From Verrucomicrobiota bacterium (lineage in GTDB: Bacteria; Verrucomicrobiota; Verrucomicrobiia; Methylacidiphilales; UBA1321), in assembly GCA_013285645.1 (NCBI GenBank), contig JABDHJ010000002.1, positions 1 to 64,000 on the forward strand: 64,000 nucleotides of DNA. Reading direction: 5' to 3'. The position numbers were made by a program, and so were the translations under genes. Shown here one piece after another: positions 50,521 to 59,171 of this stretch. Position 1 is the stretch's first letter, and every line of letters starts with the position of its first letter. The notes beneath the pieces were generated by a model. It was not told the DNA's origin and searched no databases. It saw nothing but the letters and a program-made list of their open reading frames with translations.

Positions 50521-50770
50521 CGGTCGCATGTATCCCCCGAGCCAAGAAAAGTGCCTTGGTATACTGGCCGAGGATGGACGGTATTTCGCTGTAAGGCTGG
50601 TCTATGGCGACAACCTCCATGCCCTAGCTGAACAAGCGATGAAAGACCCTCACATGCGGATCGCGCGTGAGTTCAGGGAGGCGCGTCAGCCCGGCCCTGA
50701 TGACGGGTATGAGGGGCTGTTCGGCGCTGCCCCGGTAATAAAGCCGCCCAGCCAAGGGCGGACTCTCTAA
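50417..50770 (+). CDS. hypothetical protein overlapping the relaxase 3' end
   Basis: Strong SD AAAGGAGGTGA before ATGATG; 117 aa with sensible composition. Confidence 0.55.
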   Translation: MMDVLHLADRDMTAIFDVSGTGWALWDNSYPESTDGRMYPPSQEKCLGILAEDGRYFAVRLVYGDNLHALAEQAMKDPHMRIAREFREARQPGPDDGYEGLFGAAPVIKPPSQGRTL

Positions 50771-50790
50771 GGATCAGAGGGATTTTCTTT

Positions 50791-50819
50791 AGCCTGCCGG
50801 GACTTCCTCCCGGTGGGCT
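50791..50819. terminator. hairpin between the mob operon and the convergent cargo operon
   Basis: AGCC-TG-CCGGGA-CTTCC-TCCCGG-TG-GGCT stem-loop with a symmetric internal TG/TG loop. Confidence 0.5.
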
Positions 50820-50869
50820 ATCGAAGATTTATAACTGTCGTCTTGATTCTTGGCCTGACATTAGACTCC

Positions 50870-52606
50870 TTACACTTCATCTAGGCTGGATAAAATGTCA
50901 GCTAGGGCGCTCAATTCCTTCTTCAATTTGAGCCGGTCAGCTTTCGCCCATTTTTCGAGAGGCGTTTTTTGAATTTTCGCGTGCCAGTAATGTGAAATGG
51001 CCTTGACGTGATTGGACAGGCCGCGAATGCCAGGGACTTTCTTCCCGGCTGATTCCGTCCTTTCCTCTGGGGCGGGCAGTATGCCGCAAGCGATGTAGGC
51101 CAGCCGCAAGGTGGTGATTTCGCCAGCATTTATCACATGTGAGAATTTCTCGGCTAAGCTCATGTAGCGATAGGCTGTCGCGGCGGAAATTTTCGTGCAT
51201 TGCTCTGCCAGCCAAGTTCCGAAACCGCCATGTTTGATGCGCTCGTTAGCCGCAAGAAGTCGAAAGCCTGACTCCATCGCGCACTCGACCGCGTTGGCGG
51301 CAATCTCCCTGGCTTCACTGGCCTTGGTTACCGCCTGGAGGTGGTAGTCCTCAATCTCGCCCGCAAGCTTTGAAAGTGAATGATCTTGCAATGATTTCAT
51401 TTTTTGTTCGGCTGAAACCGCCAGCGACACCAGCTCTACTACGAACGAAGTTCCGGTCGATCCCAACTTGTAAAACGCTTCCGGGATTCCTCGAAGTTGA
51501 AGGTCTTTGGGCCACTCGTCCCAGTTACCACCATGGCTGTCGCTCAAGTCGAGAGGTTGGCCGTTTTCAACCGGGCATTTGCCAAGCTGCTTCACAAAAA
51601 GCGCCGTGCCGGTTTTCGCGCAGTCATCGCGAATGGACCTGGCCCAACCGAGGTCGAATGGTTTCGCTGATGGGCCACTTTCACCACCTACGATGCACCA
51701 ATCGATGCCCTCTAGGTTCAAGTTGATCGACTCCCAAAGTGGCTCGACGCTGACGCCTTTATATTTTGATCGAACCTTTTTCAACTTCTCGACCCGGTTC
51801 ACCGTGCTGCGAGAAGTAACGCTTGTCATCGCCACTAGATTGTCGGGCCACTCGACGTTATGCCTGTGTAGTTGGTTTGAGAAATGGGCCATTTTTCCCG
51901 GCCTCTTCGTAAGCCATAACCAGACGTGCCGAGACCCCTTAATGCTTTGGGCGACATCGATGATCTCACGTTTTAGAAACGCAAAGTTATAATTATCCTC
52001 TGTGTCGGGTTCATGGTTCCTTTTTGGATCTTTGCTTAGCGCATCACCCATGTCAGAGACAAAAATCAAACGGGGTAGGCCATTAAGCCAGGTTTTATGA
52101 ATCGGCGGTATTACCTTGCCAGATTTGGTTTTCCTGGACCTTCCTATTCTGGGCTTGCCCTTCAGATCAGTCGCCCTGGCTAGGTCGTGACACTTCGCCG
52201 CAAACTCAGTTACTGTTTCAAACGCGGGCGCGTAGCCTTTATTTCCTCCCCGCACCAAGTGCAGCCTCCCGGCATAACATTTAAAAGGTTCCTTATAAGC
52301 ACCCGTGATTTTCGAAATTACGGATTTGGGATTGGCGGCGCTTTTAATCGAAGCCGGAAGGCCTGCGAAAATGATTTTGATGATAGCGTCCTGATGCTTC
52401 CAGAGTTCAGTTGCGGGGTAATCCTTCATGGCATCGGCCACGATCATTTTGAAACTCGAAGACGGAGATTCTGGAAATTGCGCCTGCAACTCCTTAACCA
52501 CTCCGAGTTGCAACCCTTTGTTGGTGGGCCACAACTCACACCCGTCGCATCCCATTATCGGATTTACGGTGGAATCGCACCACTGAATCGGGGTCGTGTG
52601 GGCCAT
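50870..52606 (-). CDS. DUF5131 (phage Gp37/Gp68-like) protein with C-terminal DUF3102-like region
   Basis: 'IQWCDSTVNPIMGCDGCELW...KCYAGRLHLVRGG', 'WLWLTKRPGKMA', 'DWCIVGGESGPSAKPFDLGWARSIRDDCAKTGTALFVKQLG'; C-terminal 'GFRLLAANERIKHGGFGTWLAEQCTKISAATAYRYMSLAE'. Confidence 0.8.
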   Translation of the reverse strand: MAHTTPIQWCDSTVNPIMGCDGCELWPTNKGLQLGVVKELQAQFPESPSSSFKMIVADAMKDYPATELWKHQDAIIKIIFAGLPASIKSAANPKSVISKITGAYKEPFKCYAGRLHLVRGGNKGYAPAFETVTEFAAKCHDLARATDLKGKPRIGRSRKTKSGKVIPPIHKTWLNGLPRLIFVSDMGDALSKDPKRNHEPDTEDNYNFAFLKREIIDVAQSIKGSRHVWLWLTKRPGKMAHFSNQLHRHNVEWPDNLVAMTSVTSRSTVNRVEKLKKVRSKYKGVSVEPLWESINLNLEGIDWCIVGGESGPSAKPFDLGWARSIRDDCAKTGTALFVKQLGKCPVENGQPLDLSDSHGGNWDEWPKDLQLRGIPEAFYKLGSTGTSFVVELVSLAVSAEQKMKSLQDHSLSKLAGEIEDYHLQAVTKASEAREIAANAVECAMESGFRLLAANERIKHGGFGTWLAEQCTKISAATAYRYMSLAEKFSHVINAGEITTLRLAYIACGILPAPEERTESAGKKVPGIRGLSNHVKAISHYWHAKIQKTPLEKWAKADRLKLKKELSALADILSSLDEV

Positions 52607-52703
52607 AGCGCGAAAGTCTAAGAAGCCTGCTCGACAATGTCACCATCACGATTACATGAGCCTCCTCCTGTCAACGGCTGTCCCATTACTTTTGATCTTG
52701 AGT

Positions 52704-53375
52704 TTAGCCCCAATAGGTTTTTTCGCCGGGACTTCTCTCTCCTTCGATCCAGATGTCCGACAAATCCAAAAAGAAGTGCTCGTAATCCGGCTCTCCGGGC
52801 TTTCCTGGAATCAAAAATGGACCGCTGAGTCGATAATTGCCAAACTCCTTCCTCGCGGCAGCTTGACCAATAATGCAACGATTACCTTCACCAGCTTTAC
52901 TGATTCGGGCGGCGTAATTGATTGGGCCGCCTACGAGAAGGCGGTGTTCATTTAACAGCCTGCTTTCGATTGTGGACACGTCCATTCTTCCAAACTCGAC
53001 GGCAATTTTTATTGATGGGCCACCGGGAGAAAATGCCCAGTCATCTGGAAAACGGGATTGCCCAAGTGAAATATATTCGCACATCCGATCCGTATCTTTC
53101 GCAATGCCAAAACATGCCTTCGCCGCGCTCTCACCGTCTGGAAGAATCCCAAGAATAGCATCTCCCATAAAACCGACCACTTCGCCACCTTCGATTTCTA
53201 TTTCTCCAATTGCACCTGCCAAAGCATCTCGTGTGAATTGAGCAATTGAGTCGTTTACCGTTTCGGCAGAGCTCACCATACCACTGAAGCCATTCAAATC
53301 CACGATCATCGCAAAAGCCTCAATTTGTCCTATTTTCGGAAGAAGCATTCCAGGCTTGATGGGTCTCTTTTTCAT
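52704..53375 (-). CDS. class III adenylate/guanylate-cyclase-type nucleotide cyclase
   Basis: 'FAMIVDLNGFSGMV' (metal Asp), 'GGEVVGFMGDAILGIL' (second metal Asp), 'LLVGGPINYAARISKAGEG' (N-x3-R transition-state block). Confidence 0.82.
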   Translation of the reverse strand: MKKRPIKPGMLLPKIGQIEAFAMIVDLNGFSGMVSSAETVNDSIAQFTRDALAGAIGEIEIEGGEVVGFMGDAILGILPDGESAAKACFGIAKDTDRMCEYISLGQSRFPDDWAFSPGGPSIKIAVEFGRMDVSTIESRLLNEHRLLVGGPINYAARISKAGEGNRCIIGQAAARKEFGNYRLSGPFLIPGKPGEPDYEHFFLDLSDIWIEGERSPGEKTYWG

Positions 53376-53821
53376 GGAAGTTTTTCGCTCTTTCCCACGA
53401 TCACTTGAAACTGTTCGTTTGTTACAGACATTACGGCGAGCCGTGGTTGGTGGATGAGAGCTAGACTCATCAATCGCACGTCCGTCTTGATTTTATCCAG
53501 CGGCACTGGTTGCGCAAAAGTTTTTACTGGGATGAAATCACAGGTCAGCCACTTTGGATCGGCACTCGTCGGATCAGGGTAAGCTTCGCGGGCGACTTGC
53601 ATGACGCCGACGACAGCCAATTCCTTCTGGCTATGGTAAAAGAGAACTGTATCGCCACACAGCATTTCCGAGAGGTGTTTTCGAGCTGCGGGACTGCGAA
53701 CACCGCGCAAGGTGAATATCCCTCGCCTCACAATGTCCGTCCAAGAGGTGCGGAACGGAGCAAATTTAACCAACCAATGGCCAGAATTCGAGCTTGCGTT
53801 CATAACCGTTTCCGACGACAT
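53372..53821 (-). CDS. EVE domain-containing protein
   Basis: 'HWLVKFAPFRTSWTDIVRRGIFTLRGVRSPAARKHLSEMLCGDTVLFYHSQKELAVVGVMQVAREAYPDPTSADPKW'; overlaps the cyclase start by 4 nt. Confidence 0.87.
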   Translation of the reverse strand: MSSETVMNASSNSGHWLVKFAPFRTSWTDIVRRGIFTLRGVRSPAARKHLSEMLCGDTVLFYHSQKELAVVGVMQVAREAYPDPTSADPKWLTCDFIPVKTFAQPVPLDKIKTDVRLMSLALIHQPRLAVMSVTNEQFQVIVGKSEKLP

Positions 53822-53855
53822 TCCAGTAACTCAATTACCATGCGTGATAGGAGCT

Positions 53856-53879
53856 CGGGCTCCGCTTAGGCGGGGCCCG
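53856..53879. terminator. strong GC-rich hairpin inside the cargo operon
   Basis: CGGGC-T-CCGC-TTAG-GCGG-G-GCCCG, fully paired allowing one G-U; no T-run seen. Confidence 0.45.
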
Positions 53880-53881
53880 CA

Positions 53882-54472
53882 CTATTTTCGGCGGCGTTCA
53901 TAGCGACTCTCTAGGTCGCGCCTCTTACCCTCAAAGCTCGAAATGAAAGCAGTGATAAGCATAAAAATGTCACCTCTTTCCTTCTTCTGTCGCTCCAATA
54001 TCACGACGTAGTCATATTTTTTCAACCAAACGTAGGTGCGCACCACAGTCCCCCCACCACGTGTGCTTTCCTCATCACAATCCCAGGCCGTGACCTCGGA
54101 ATCGGCTTCGTAGTCAAGAATGGGTTTCGCCCAAGGCAACCTGCCCGCACGCTCTGGATCAGGGTAGCGTTCCTTCATATCATGACGGGTCGATCGGTTA
54201 TAGACCCACTCATAGCGGGTCACTAAATGCCAAAAGGCCTCTTCGAATTGGTACTTATCTTCGCGTTCAATGCGCCGGTTGTGCCAAATTGGTAATGTAC
54301 GAAAACGTGGATACCCTTGCTTGAAATCTCGCTCGAAGATAATATAAAGCGCCCTTATAAACGTATCCCAGTTGTCGTTATACGGGACATGAGGTGGCAA
54401 CCAACTGGGTCTTGCTAGAGCCACTGGAGGTGCGGCGGGCGACGCTGGTGCTGGAATCGGTTTCTTACTCAT
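53882..54472 (-). CDS. small hypothetical protein, possibly a BECR-fold nuclease
   Basis: 'TYVWLKKYDYVVILERQKKERGDIFMLITAF' resembles C-terminal motifs of phage-type BECR nucleases; ATGA overlap with the methylase gene. Confidence 0.55.
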   Translation of the reverse strand: MSKKPIPAPASPAAPPVALARPSWLPPHVPYNDNWDTFIRALYIIFERDFKQGYPRFRTLPIWHNRRIEREDKYQFEEAFWHLVTRYEWVYNRSTRHDMKERYPDPERAGRLPWAKPILDYEADSEVTAWDCDEESTRGGGTVVRTYVWLKKYDYVVILERQKKERGDIFMLITAFISSFEGKRRDLESRYERRRK

Positions 54473-57400
54473 AAGAGCAGAGCGTCACACGTTTCCACGG
54501 TCATTTTGGTCTCACCGGGAGGGCTGTTCCCAGCAAGTGAAAAATCTAGTTTTTCTTCCAGCAATGACACCAAAGCCTGTTTCGCAGGTGAGGTCTTATC
54601 CGACTTAACTCGGCGGGCATAACCCACAGCACCCAGCAAGAGATCGGCTACCTGCATCAGGCGAATTTCATGACTGCGGACATGTTGTAAAGTCGGCTTT
54701 TCTTCGGGCTTGAGTGAAGGACTGTTGGCCTCAAGCAAGCGCTGCAATTCACGAAGTTTCTCCCTACCGCGCGTGTCCTTCATATCGAGGAAGGCCCGGT
54801 ACAGATTTTCTGGTTCCATTGCCCCGCGTAGGAGGTAGTAATACAGCACGTAGTAAATGTGTTCCTGCTTTTCCTCCGGCACGCGAGCGTATTCGCGCTG
54901 TTTGTCCGGCAATACGAGCGCACGGAACGAAACGTCTTTGGCGGCTATGAACCATTCCAGCACCGCCTGATAAAAATCAAGTTTACCAGGACTGACCTTC
55001 GTCCACTTGAATTCGAAGTGTCTGGGGAAATCGTAGTGTAGGCAAAGGGCAGTAAGTTCGGTGTTGAGGCCATGAGCTCGGTCTGCTGGGCACGACAGAA
55101 GTCCCATGAGCATGATTGGCTCCTTGTCGCGGGGAAGATGACGACTTTCGTCACAATAGAGATGGAGTGTGGCGCGAGCAGCGAGATGCTCCTCCGTCTT
55201 GCCTTGTTTGACTGCCAAATTGCGGCGCTGAGCAGCAGCTAATATAGGATAACGCCTGGCATACCAGTCTTCGACTTCCCGAATGTCTGCTTCATTCAAC
55301 CCGTAGGCATCATACACAAGCCGATCTATTTCCAACTGCTCGTTGCTGGCATAATCGTAAGATGGATTAGCACGCTGGGTTGAAATTATTTTTTTTACAA
55401 GTGCGCCAAGAGTAGCTGAGAGATCCACCGGAACAATCAACTCACGAATATTGTCTGATTGCGTACTGACAGTGTGATTCTGGATAGCCTTAATCCACAT
55501 TTTAGCCACCTTTGAACACATTACTCCGAGAAGAGGGTGAAGAAGGCCTTCCGGAGGAATAAGTCTGCTGCCCTTGACATCGAATACACCTGCTCCACTC
55601 AATCGAATGGTTGGTGAATAAACGCCGACATCTGACCATGTCAGCCCAGGAACAAAGTAGTAATCTGGATTTCTAAAAATACCCGCTGGGGTCGTAAGAA
55701 AGTGGGGTTTGTTGGGGGGCACTGGCTTTCCCTTAGCGCGAAATACTTCGGCCATAGTTCGGGTCGCGATTGCATCGACGGCCCACTCGCTCCAATCAAT
55801 GAAGTAGTTTGTTGGCACCCAATAGTTGGGCATCCAACCTTCGTCGCTCTCAGATTCTCCTCCTTTATCATAAGGCACAATATAGCGACCGCCAAAGTAG
55901 CGGTCAGAATTCCGATTATTTTTTGAGATGCCGTGTTCGATGACAGACTGACGTAACTCCTCGTTAGAGCTTATCCGCTCAAAATCGGTGTCTGTAAGCA
56001 AGAACTGTAGATAGTCCTTAATAGATCGATACGAGCCATGTGCGTGGGGATTCTGAAAAAGGTATGAGTCGTTGTCGCCTGTTTGCAGACCAACTTTTAC
56101 ATCCGCACAATCACCGAGTTTCAGCAGTTGTACGACACGGCCATTAAACTGGACGTTACGGATAACCGCTGATCTACCCCCAATAGTCCCGGGTTTGACT
56201 GGCGCGGTTGTGTCATTCATCAAGGCAAACAACTTTGGCGAAGCGATGAAGAAGGGTAAGTTGGCGTTTGTGCTAACGAGCGACTGGCGGTAGTGATAAA
56301 TGGCATAGGTCCGATTCGTCACATTTTGACGGCGTGCAAAACCCTCGGTCTGATAAAGCAAATGCAGAAAGCGTTCGTATTGGTCATGAATGGAGACGTT
56401 GGTGAGGTCCGCCATTTGACAAGTGTGGTCTGCTGCCGCAGTGCCGCGTTGGCAGAGAATTACAGCGCAGTTCACAACGGCCTTAAAGGTGTCACCCGAC
56501 ACACGGACCATTTTGTGGACCCTATGCTCCAGCATTTGTTCGCGCAAAGGCCGGTGCGTCTTTATCGTCATAAACGTGTCGCTGACGATGTATGACAGCA
56601 CTCCATTCTCCGCGAGAGGGCAATGTCGCTGACGTGAACCAAGAAAACGAGCTATGAACGCTCCATAGGGATCCTTCGATCCAAGTGCTAGGACAGTCTG
56701 GACTTCATCAGGAATCTTTGTGCCGCCGTAAGGTGGGTTGCCTATCACGATATGGAAGGGGGCACTATTGCGGATATCACCATCGTTGATGAGTTCGGGA
56801 AAAAATGTTTCGACGTTAAAAAAGGGCGCAGCCAAGGTGGCGTGCTTGAACCATTCTGCAATCCAAAGTGAATCCTGTTCCTGGCGGATCGTGCGCCGGT
56901 CATGTTCACTAATGCCAGTGGGTTTGATACCTTTAGTTTGCTCAGCGAAACCCGGATATAGAGTTGCCAATTCTCGGCCAATTTGCGCAGCAATCTGGTC
57001 GCGGCGTAAGCGTGTAGTTAGGGGTTGGTAATATTCCTCTCTCGCGGCGCGCAGATTTGCCAGCACGGGACCTGACAGCATTCCATGTTCAGAATCGCGT
57101 AGCGTGTTACAACACAGCAGATTGGTTTCGAGGTTTGGCAATGCTTGGAGACCATAGTTGTGGGCGCGGTCTTCGGGATGTACGTCCTGTTCGATGACCA
57201 GTGTCAGGAAGAATCGAAGTTTGGCAATTAGCGATGCGAGCGGCTGGATATCGAGTCCGTAAAGATTCTTCTGAATCAGACCGAGCTTGCGGAGATAGTT
57301 ATAACTTTTGCCCTCCATGCCGCGAGCTGCGTCTGAGCGGATAGCTGCTGGTAAACGAGCAAGGAGGCGTTGTTTCCAGCGTTCGTTATCTTTATCAACT

Positions 57401-59166
57401 CGCGCAAGCAATTCGACCATCCGGTGCAACATTCCCATTGGGAAAGCTCCTGAACCGCAAGCTGGGTCGAGCACGCGCACAGCGTCGAGAGCCTCTACTA
57501 CTTTATCGGCGATGGGTGAAAAATCGACATCATCTGGCAATTCGTAACAAAGGCGCGATAGAAGCTGAGTGTCTTCGCGTGATGCGCTGCTTTGCTCGAA
57601 ACGGGTGCGGAGATGCAAGTGCAAGGCTTCATTGACCATGTAATCGACGATACGACGCGGGGTGTAATATGAACCGGATGCTTTCCGGGCGCTTTCAGCA
57701 GCTGCTTCGTCGTCAGGGTCAATTTCAGCAAGTAGATTTTCAAAAACTAGGCCGAGGAGTTCGGGGTCAAGCGCCACATCTTCTTCGAGTGGCGTGTTTT
57801 CCGCAACGGTGAAGCGATAGCGGTCAAAGATGCGATTGATGCCTTCGACAGTGCGCTGACTTTGGCGTCGTCCTGTTCCGATAGTGATGCTGAAACCATC
57901 TTCGCGTCGGGCATAAAATAATTTATTCGGAATGCGAAACGCGCCGTCTTCAATAGTGTCAGAGGCGTTATCCTCGGTAAGTTTGTCAAATAGCCCGCCG
58001 TTGAGATAAGGAATGCGGTCAAAAAAATCGTAATTAAAATCCTCGGGAAGATGGCTTTTGCCCAAGTAGGCTAATTTTTTTAACTCGGCTGTGGCGACAG
58101 TCTGGTCAGCGCTAGCTTCCGGGCCGGATTTGCGCCGTTGGTTCATCGGCTGGTTAAGCGCTTGAAAGAATATGTTCTGCAATATTCCGCGATAATATTG
58201 GGTGCCACTGAGGAAACGGCGATCGTCCTCGCCCCGAGTGAGTACACGGCGACGGTCAGCAATGTCATATAGCTCCAGCAACTCTGCCGGAATTAGACCC
58301 ATCTCCTTCAGAAACCACGCGAACAGCAAGCGGCAGATCAGGCGCACGGTGAATTCCTGGGTGGCACGGGCCCGGTGCTTCGGGTCATCGGTCACATGAT
58401 CAGGCAGTCGGGCCAGTTTGATTTCTGAAATGGCCCAACTAAACCAGTCCACGAGTTCGCGGTAAAACCGCTGGTTGAGTTCCTGGGTGGAGAGGATTTT
58501 CTGCCAGGCGTCATCTAGTTGTGCAAACGTACTGATTATCCCCGCTTCTTCGCGGAGCCGGTGAAGCGAAAAACGCTCAAGCAGTTCCAGATGTGCCCGG
58601 TGTGGCTGGCGACAGTCTATGTCGCGAATGAGCGAAACACGGGTAAGCACATCGCGCGTGCCATCGCGAAGGTTCTTGCGACGATTGATGATTGCAAGCG
58701 AAACAGATGTGCCATGTCGGAATAGCACAAGCACAGGCATGGGCACGAGCCGATTAAGCGCGCGTGTAATATTAGATAATTCCGTTCGCGTAGGCGCTTC
58801 GCCGGATGCTGGTGTCGTCAAATCCACAGCGAAGAACACGTAAGACTTAATTTCTTTGGAGTCGAAGGCTGTAGAATCCTCAAGCAGTAAACCCTGCTGA
58901 CCGTTGGCGGCGAGTTCCGGACCAGCGATTTGAAAGAGGAAATCGATGGAGCGCCAGCGAGATAGCAAAGCGTTTTGCTCGGTTAATGAACCCTTGGGAT
59001 CGAGTAGACGCTGTAATTCAACCACCGAATGAATGGCAAGTCTGCGCGGGCTGTGATAACCGAGGGTTTGAAAGAGTGATAGAGCTCCCGCCTCAATATC
59101 GCCCTCGGCGAGCACCCCAAGGCGAGTAACAATTTCAGAACGAAGATTGGTGGCGTTGGCGGGCAT
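54469..59166 (-). CDS. Eco57I-like N6-adenine DNA methylase fused to a C-terminal DUF3800 domain
   Basis: 'VLDPACGSGAFPMGMLHRM', 'FHIVIGNPPYGG'; C-terminal 'LHLYCDESRH...FEFKWTKV...YYVLYYYLLRGAM...LDMKDTRG...VRSHEIRLMQVADLLLGAVGYARR'. Confidence 0.88.
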   Translation of the reverse strand: MPANATNLRSEIVTRLGVLAEGDIEAGALSLFQTLGYHSPRRLAIHSVVELQRLLDPKGSLTEQNALLSRWRSIDFLFQIAGPELAANGQQGLLLEDSTAFDSKEIKSYVFFAVDLTTPASGEAPTRTELSNITRALNRLVPMPVLVLFRHGTSVSLAIINRRKNLRDGTRDVLTRVSLIRDIDCRQPHRAHLELLERFSLHRLREEAGIISTFAQLDDAWQKILSTQELNQRFYRELVDWFSWAISEIKLARLPDHVTDDPKHRARATQEFTVRLICRLLFAWFLKEMGLIPAELLELYDIADRRRVLTRGEDDRRFLSGTQYYRGILQNIFFQALNQPMNQRRKSGPEASADQTVATAELKKLAYLGKSHLPEDFNYDFFDRIPYLNGGLFDKLTEDNASDTIEDGAFRIPNKLFYARREDGFSITIGTGRRQSQRTVEGINRIFDRYRFTVAENTPLEEDVALDPELLGLVFENLLAEIDPDDEAAAESARKASGSYYTPRRIVDYMVNEALHLHLRTRFEQSSASREDTQLLSRLCYELPDDVDFSPIADKVVEALDAVRVLDPACGSGAFPMGMLHRMVELLARVDKDNERWKQRLLARLPAAIRSDAARGMEGKSYNYLRKLGLIQKNLYGLDIQPLASLIAKLRFFLTLVIEQDVHPEDRAHNYGLQALPNLETNLLCCNTLRDSEHGMLSGPVLANLRAAREEYYQPLTTRLRRDQIAAQIGRELATLYPGFAEQTKGIKPTGISEHDRRTIRQEQDSLWIAEWFKHATLAAPFFNVETFFPELINDGDIRNSAPFHIVIGNPPYGGTKIPDEVQTVLALGSKDPYGAFIARFLGSRQRHCPLAENGVLSYIVSDTFMTIKTHRPLREQMLEHRVHKMVRVSGDTFKAVVNCAVILCQRGTAAADHTCQMADLTNVSIHDQYERFLHLLYQTEGFARRQNVTNRTYAIYHYRQSLVSTNANLPFFIASPKLFALMNDTTAPVKPGTIGGRSAVIRNVQFNGRVVQLLKLGDCADVKVGLQTGDNDSYLFQNPHAHGSYRSIKDYLQFLLTDTDFERISSNEELRQSVIEHGISKNNRNSDRYFGGRYIVPYDKGGESESDEGWMPNYWVPTNYFIDWSEWAVDAIATRTMAEVFRAKGKPVPPNKPHFLTTPAGIFRNPDYYFVPGLTWSDVGVYSPTIRLSGAGVFDVKGSRLIPPEGLLHPLLGVMCSKVAKMWIKAIQNHTVSTQSDNIRELIVPVDLSATLGALVKKIISTQRANPSYDYASNEQLEIDRLVYDAYGLNEADIREVEDWYARRYPILAAAQRRNLAVKQGKTEEHLAARATLHLYCDESRHLPRDKEPIMLMGLLSCPADRAHGLNTELTALCLHYDFPRHFEFKWTKVSPGKLDFYQAVLEWFIAAKDVSFRALVLPDKQREYARVPEEKQEHIYYVLYYYLLRGAMEPENLYRAFLDMKDTRGREKLRELQRLLEANSPSLKPEEKPTLQHVRSHEIRLMQVADLLLGAVGYARRVKSDKTSPAKQALVSLLEEKLDFSLAGNSPPGETKMTVETCDALLL

Positions 59167-59171
59167 TTTGG

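Noticed and set aside
52596-53241. Plus-strand ORFs opposite the cyclase (52596-52955, 52918-53241)
   Set aside because: Low-complexity antisense frames; cyclase motifs on the minus strand are clear
52704-53821. Interpretation as a canonical Pycsar system
   Set aside because: A cyclase is present, but no adjacent cyclic-nucleotide-binding TM or TIR effector was recognised; kept only as a hypothesis
50870-59166. Interpretation as canonical DISARM, BREX or type I restriction
   Set aside because: Hallmark genes (DUF1998 drmB, PglZ/BrxC, HsdR/HsdS) were not seen; domain mix differs
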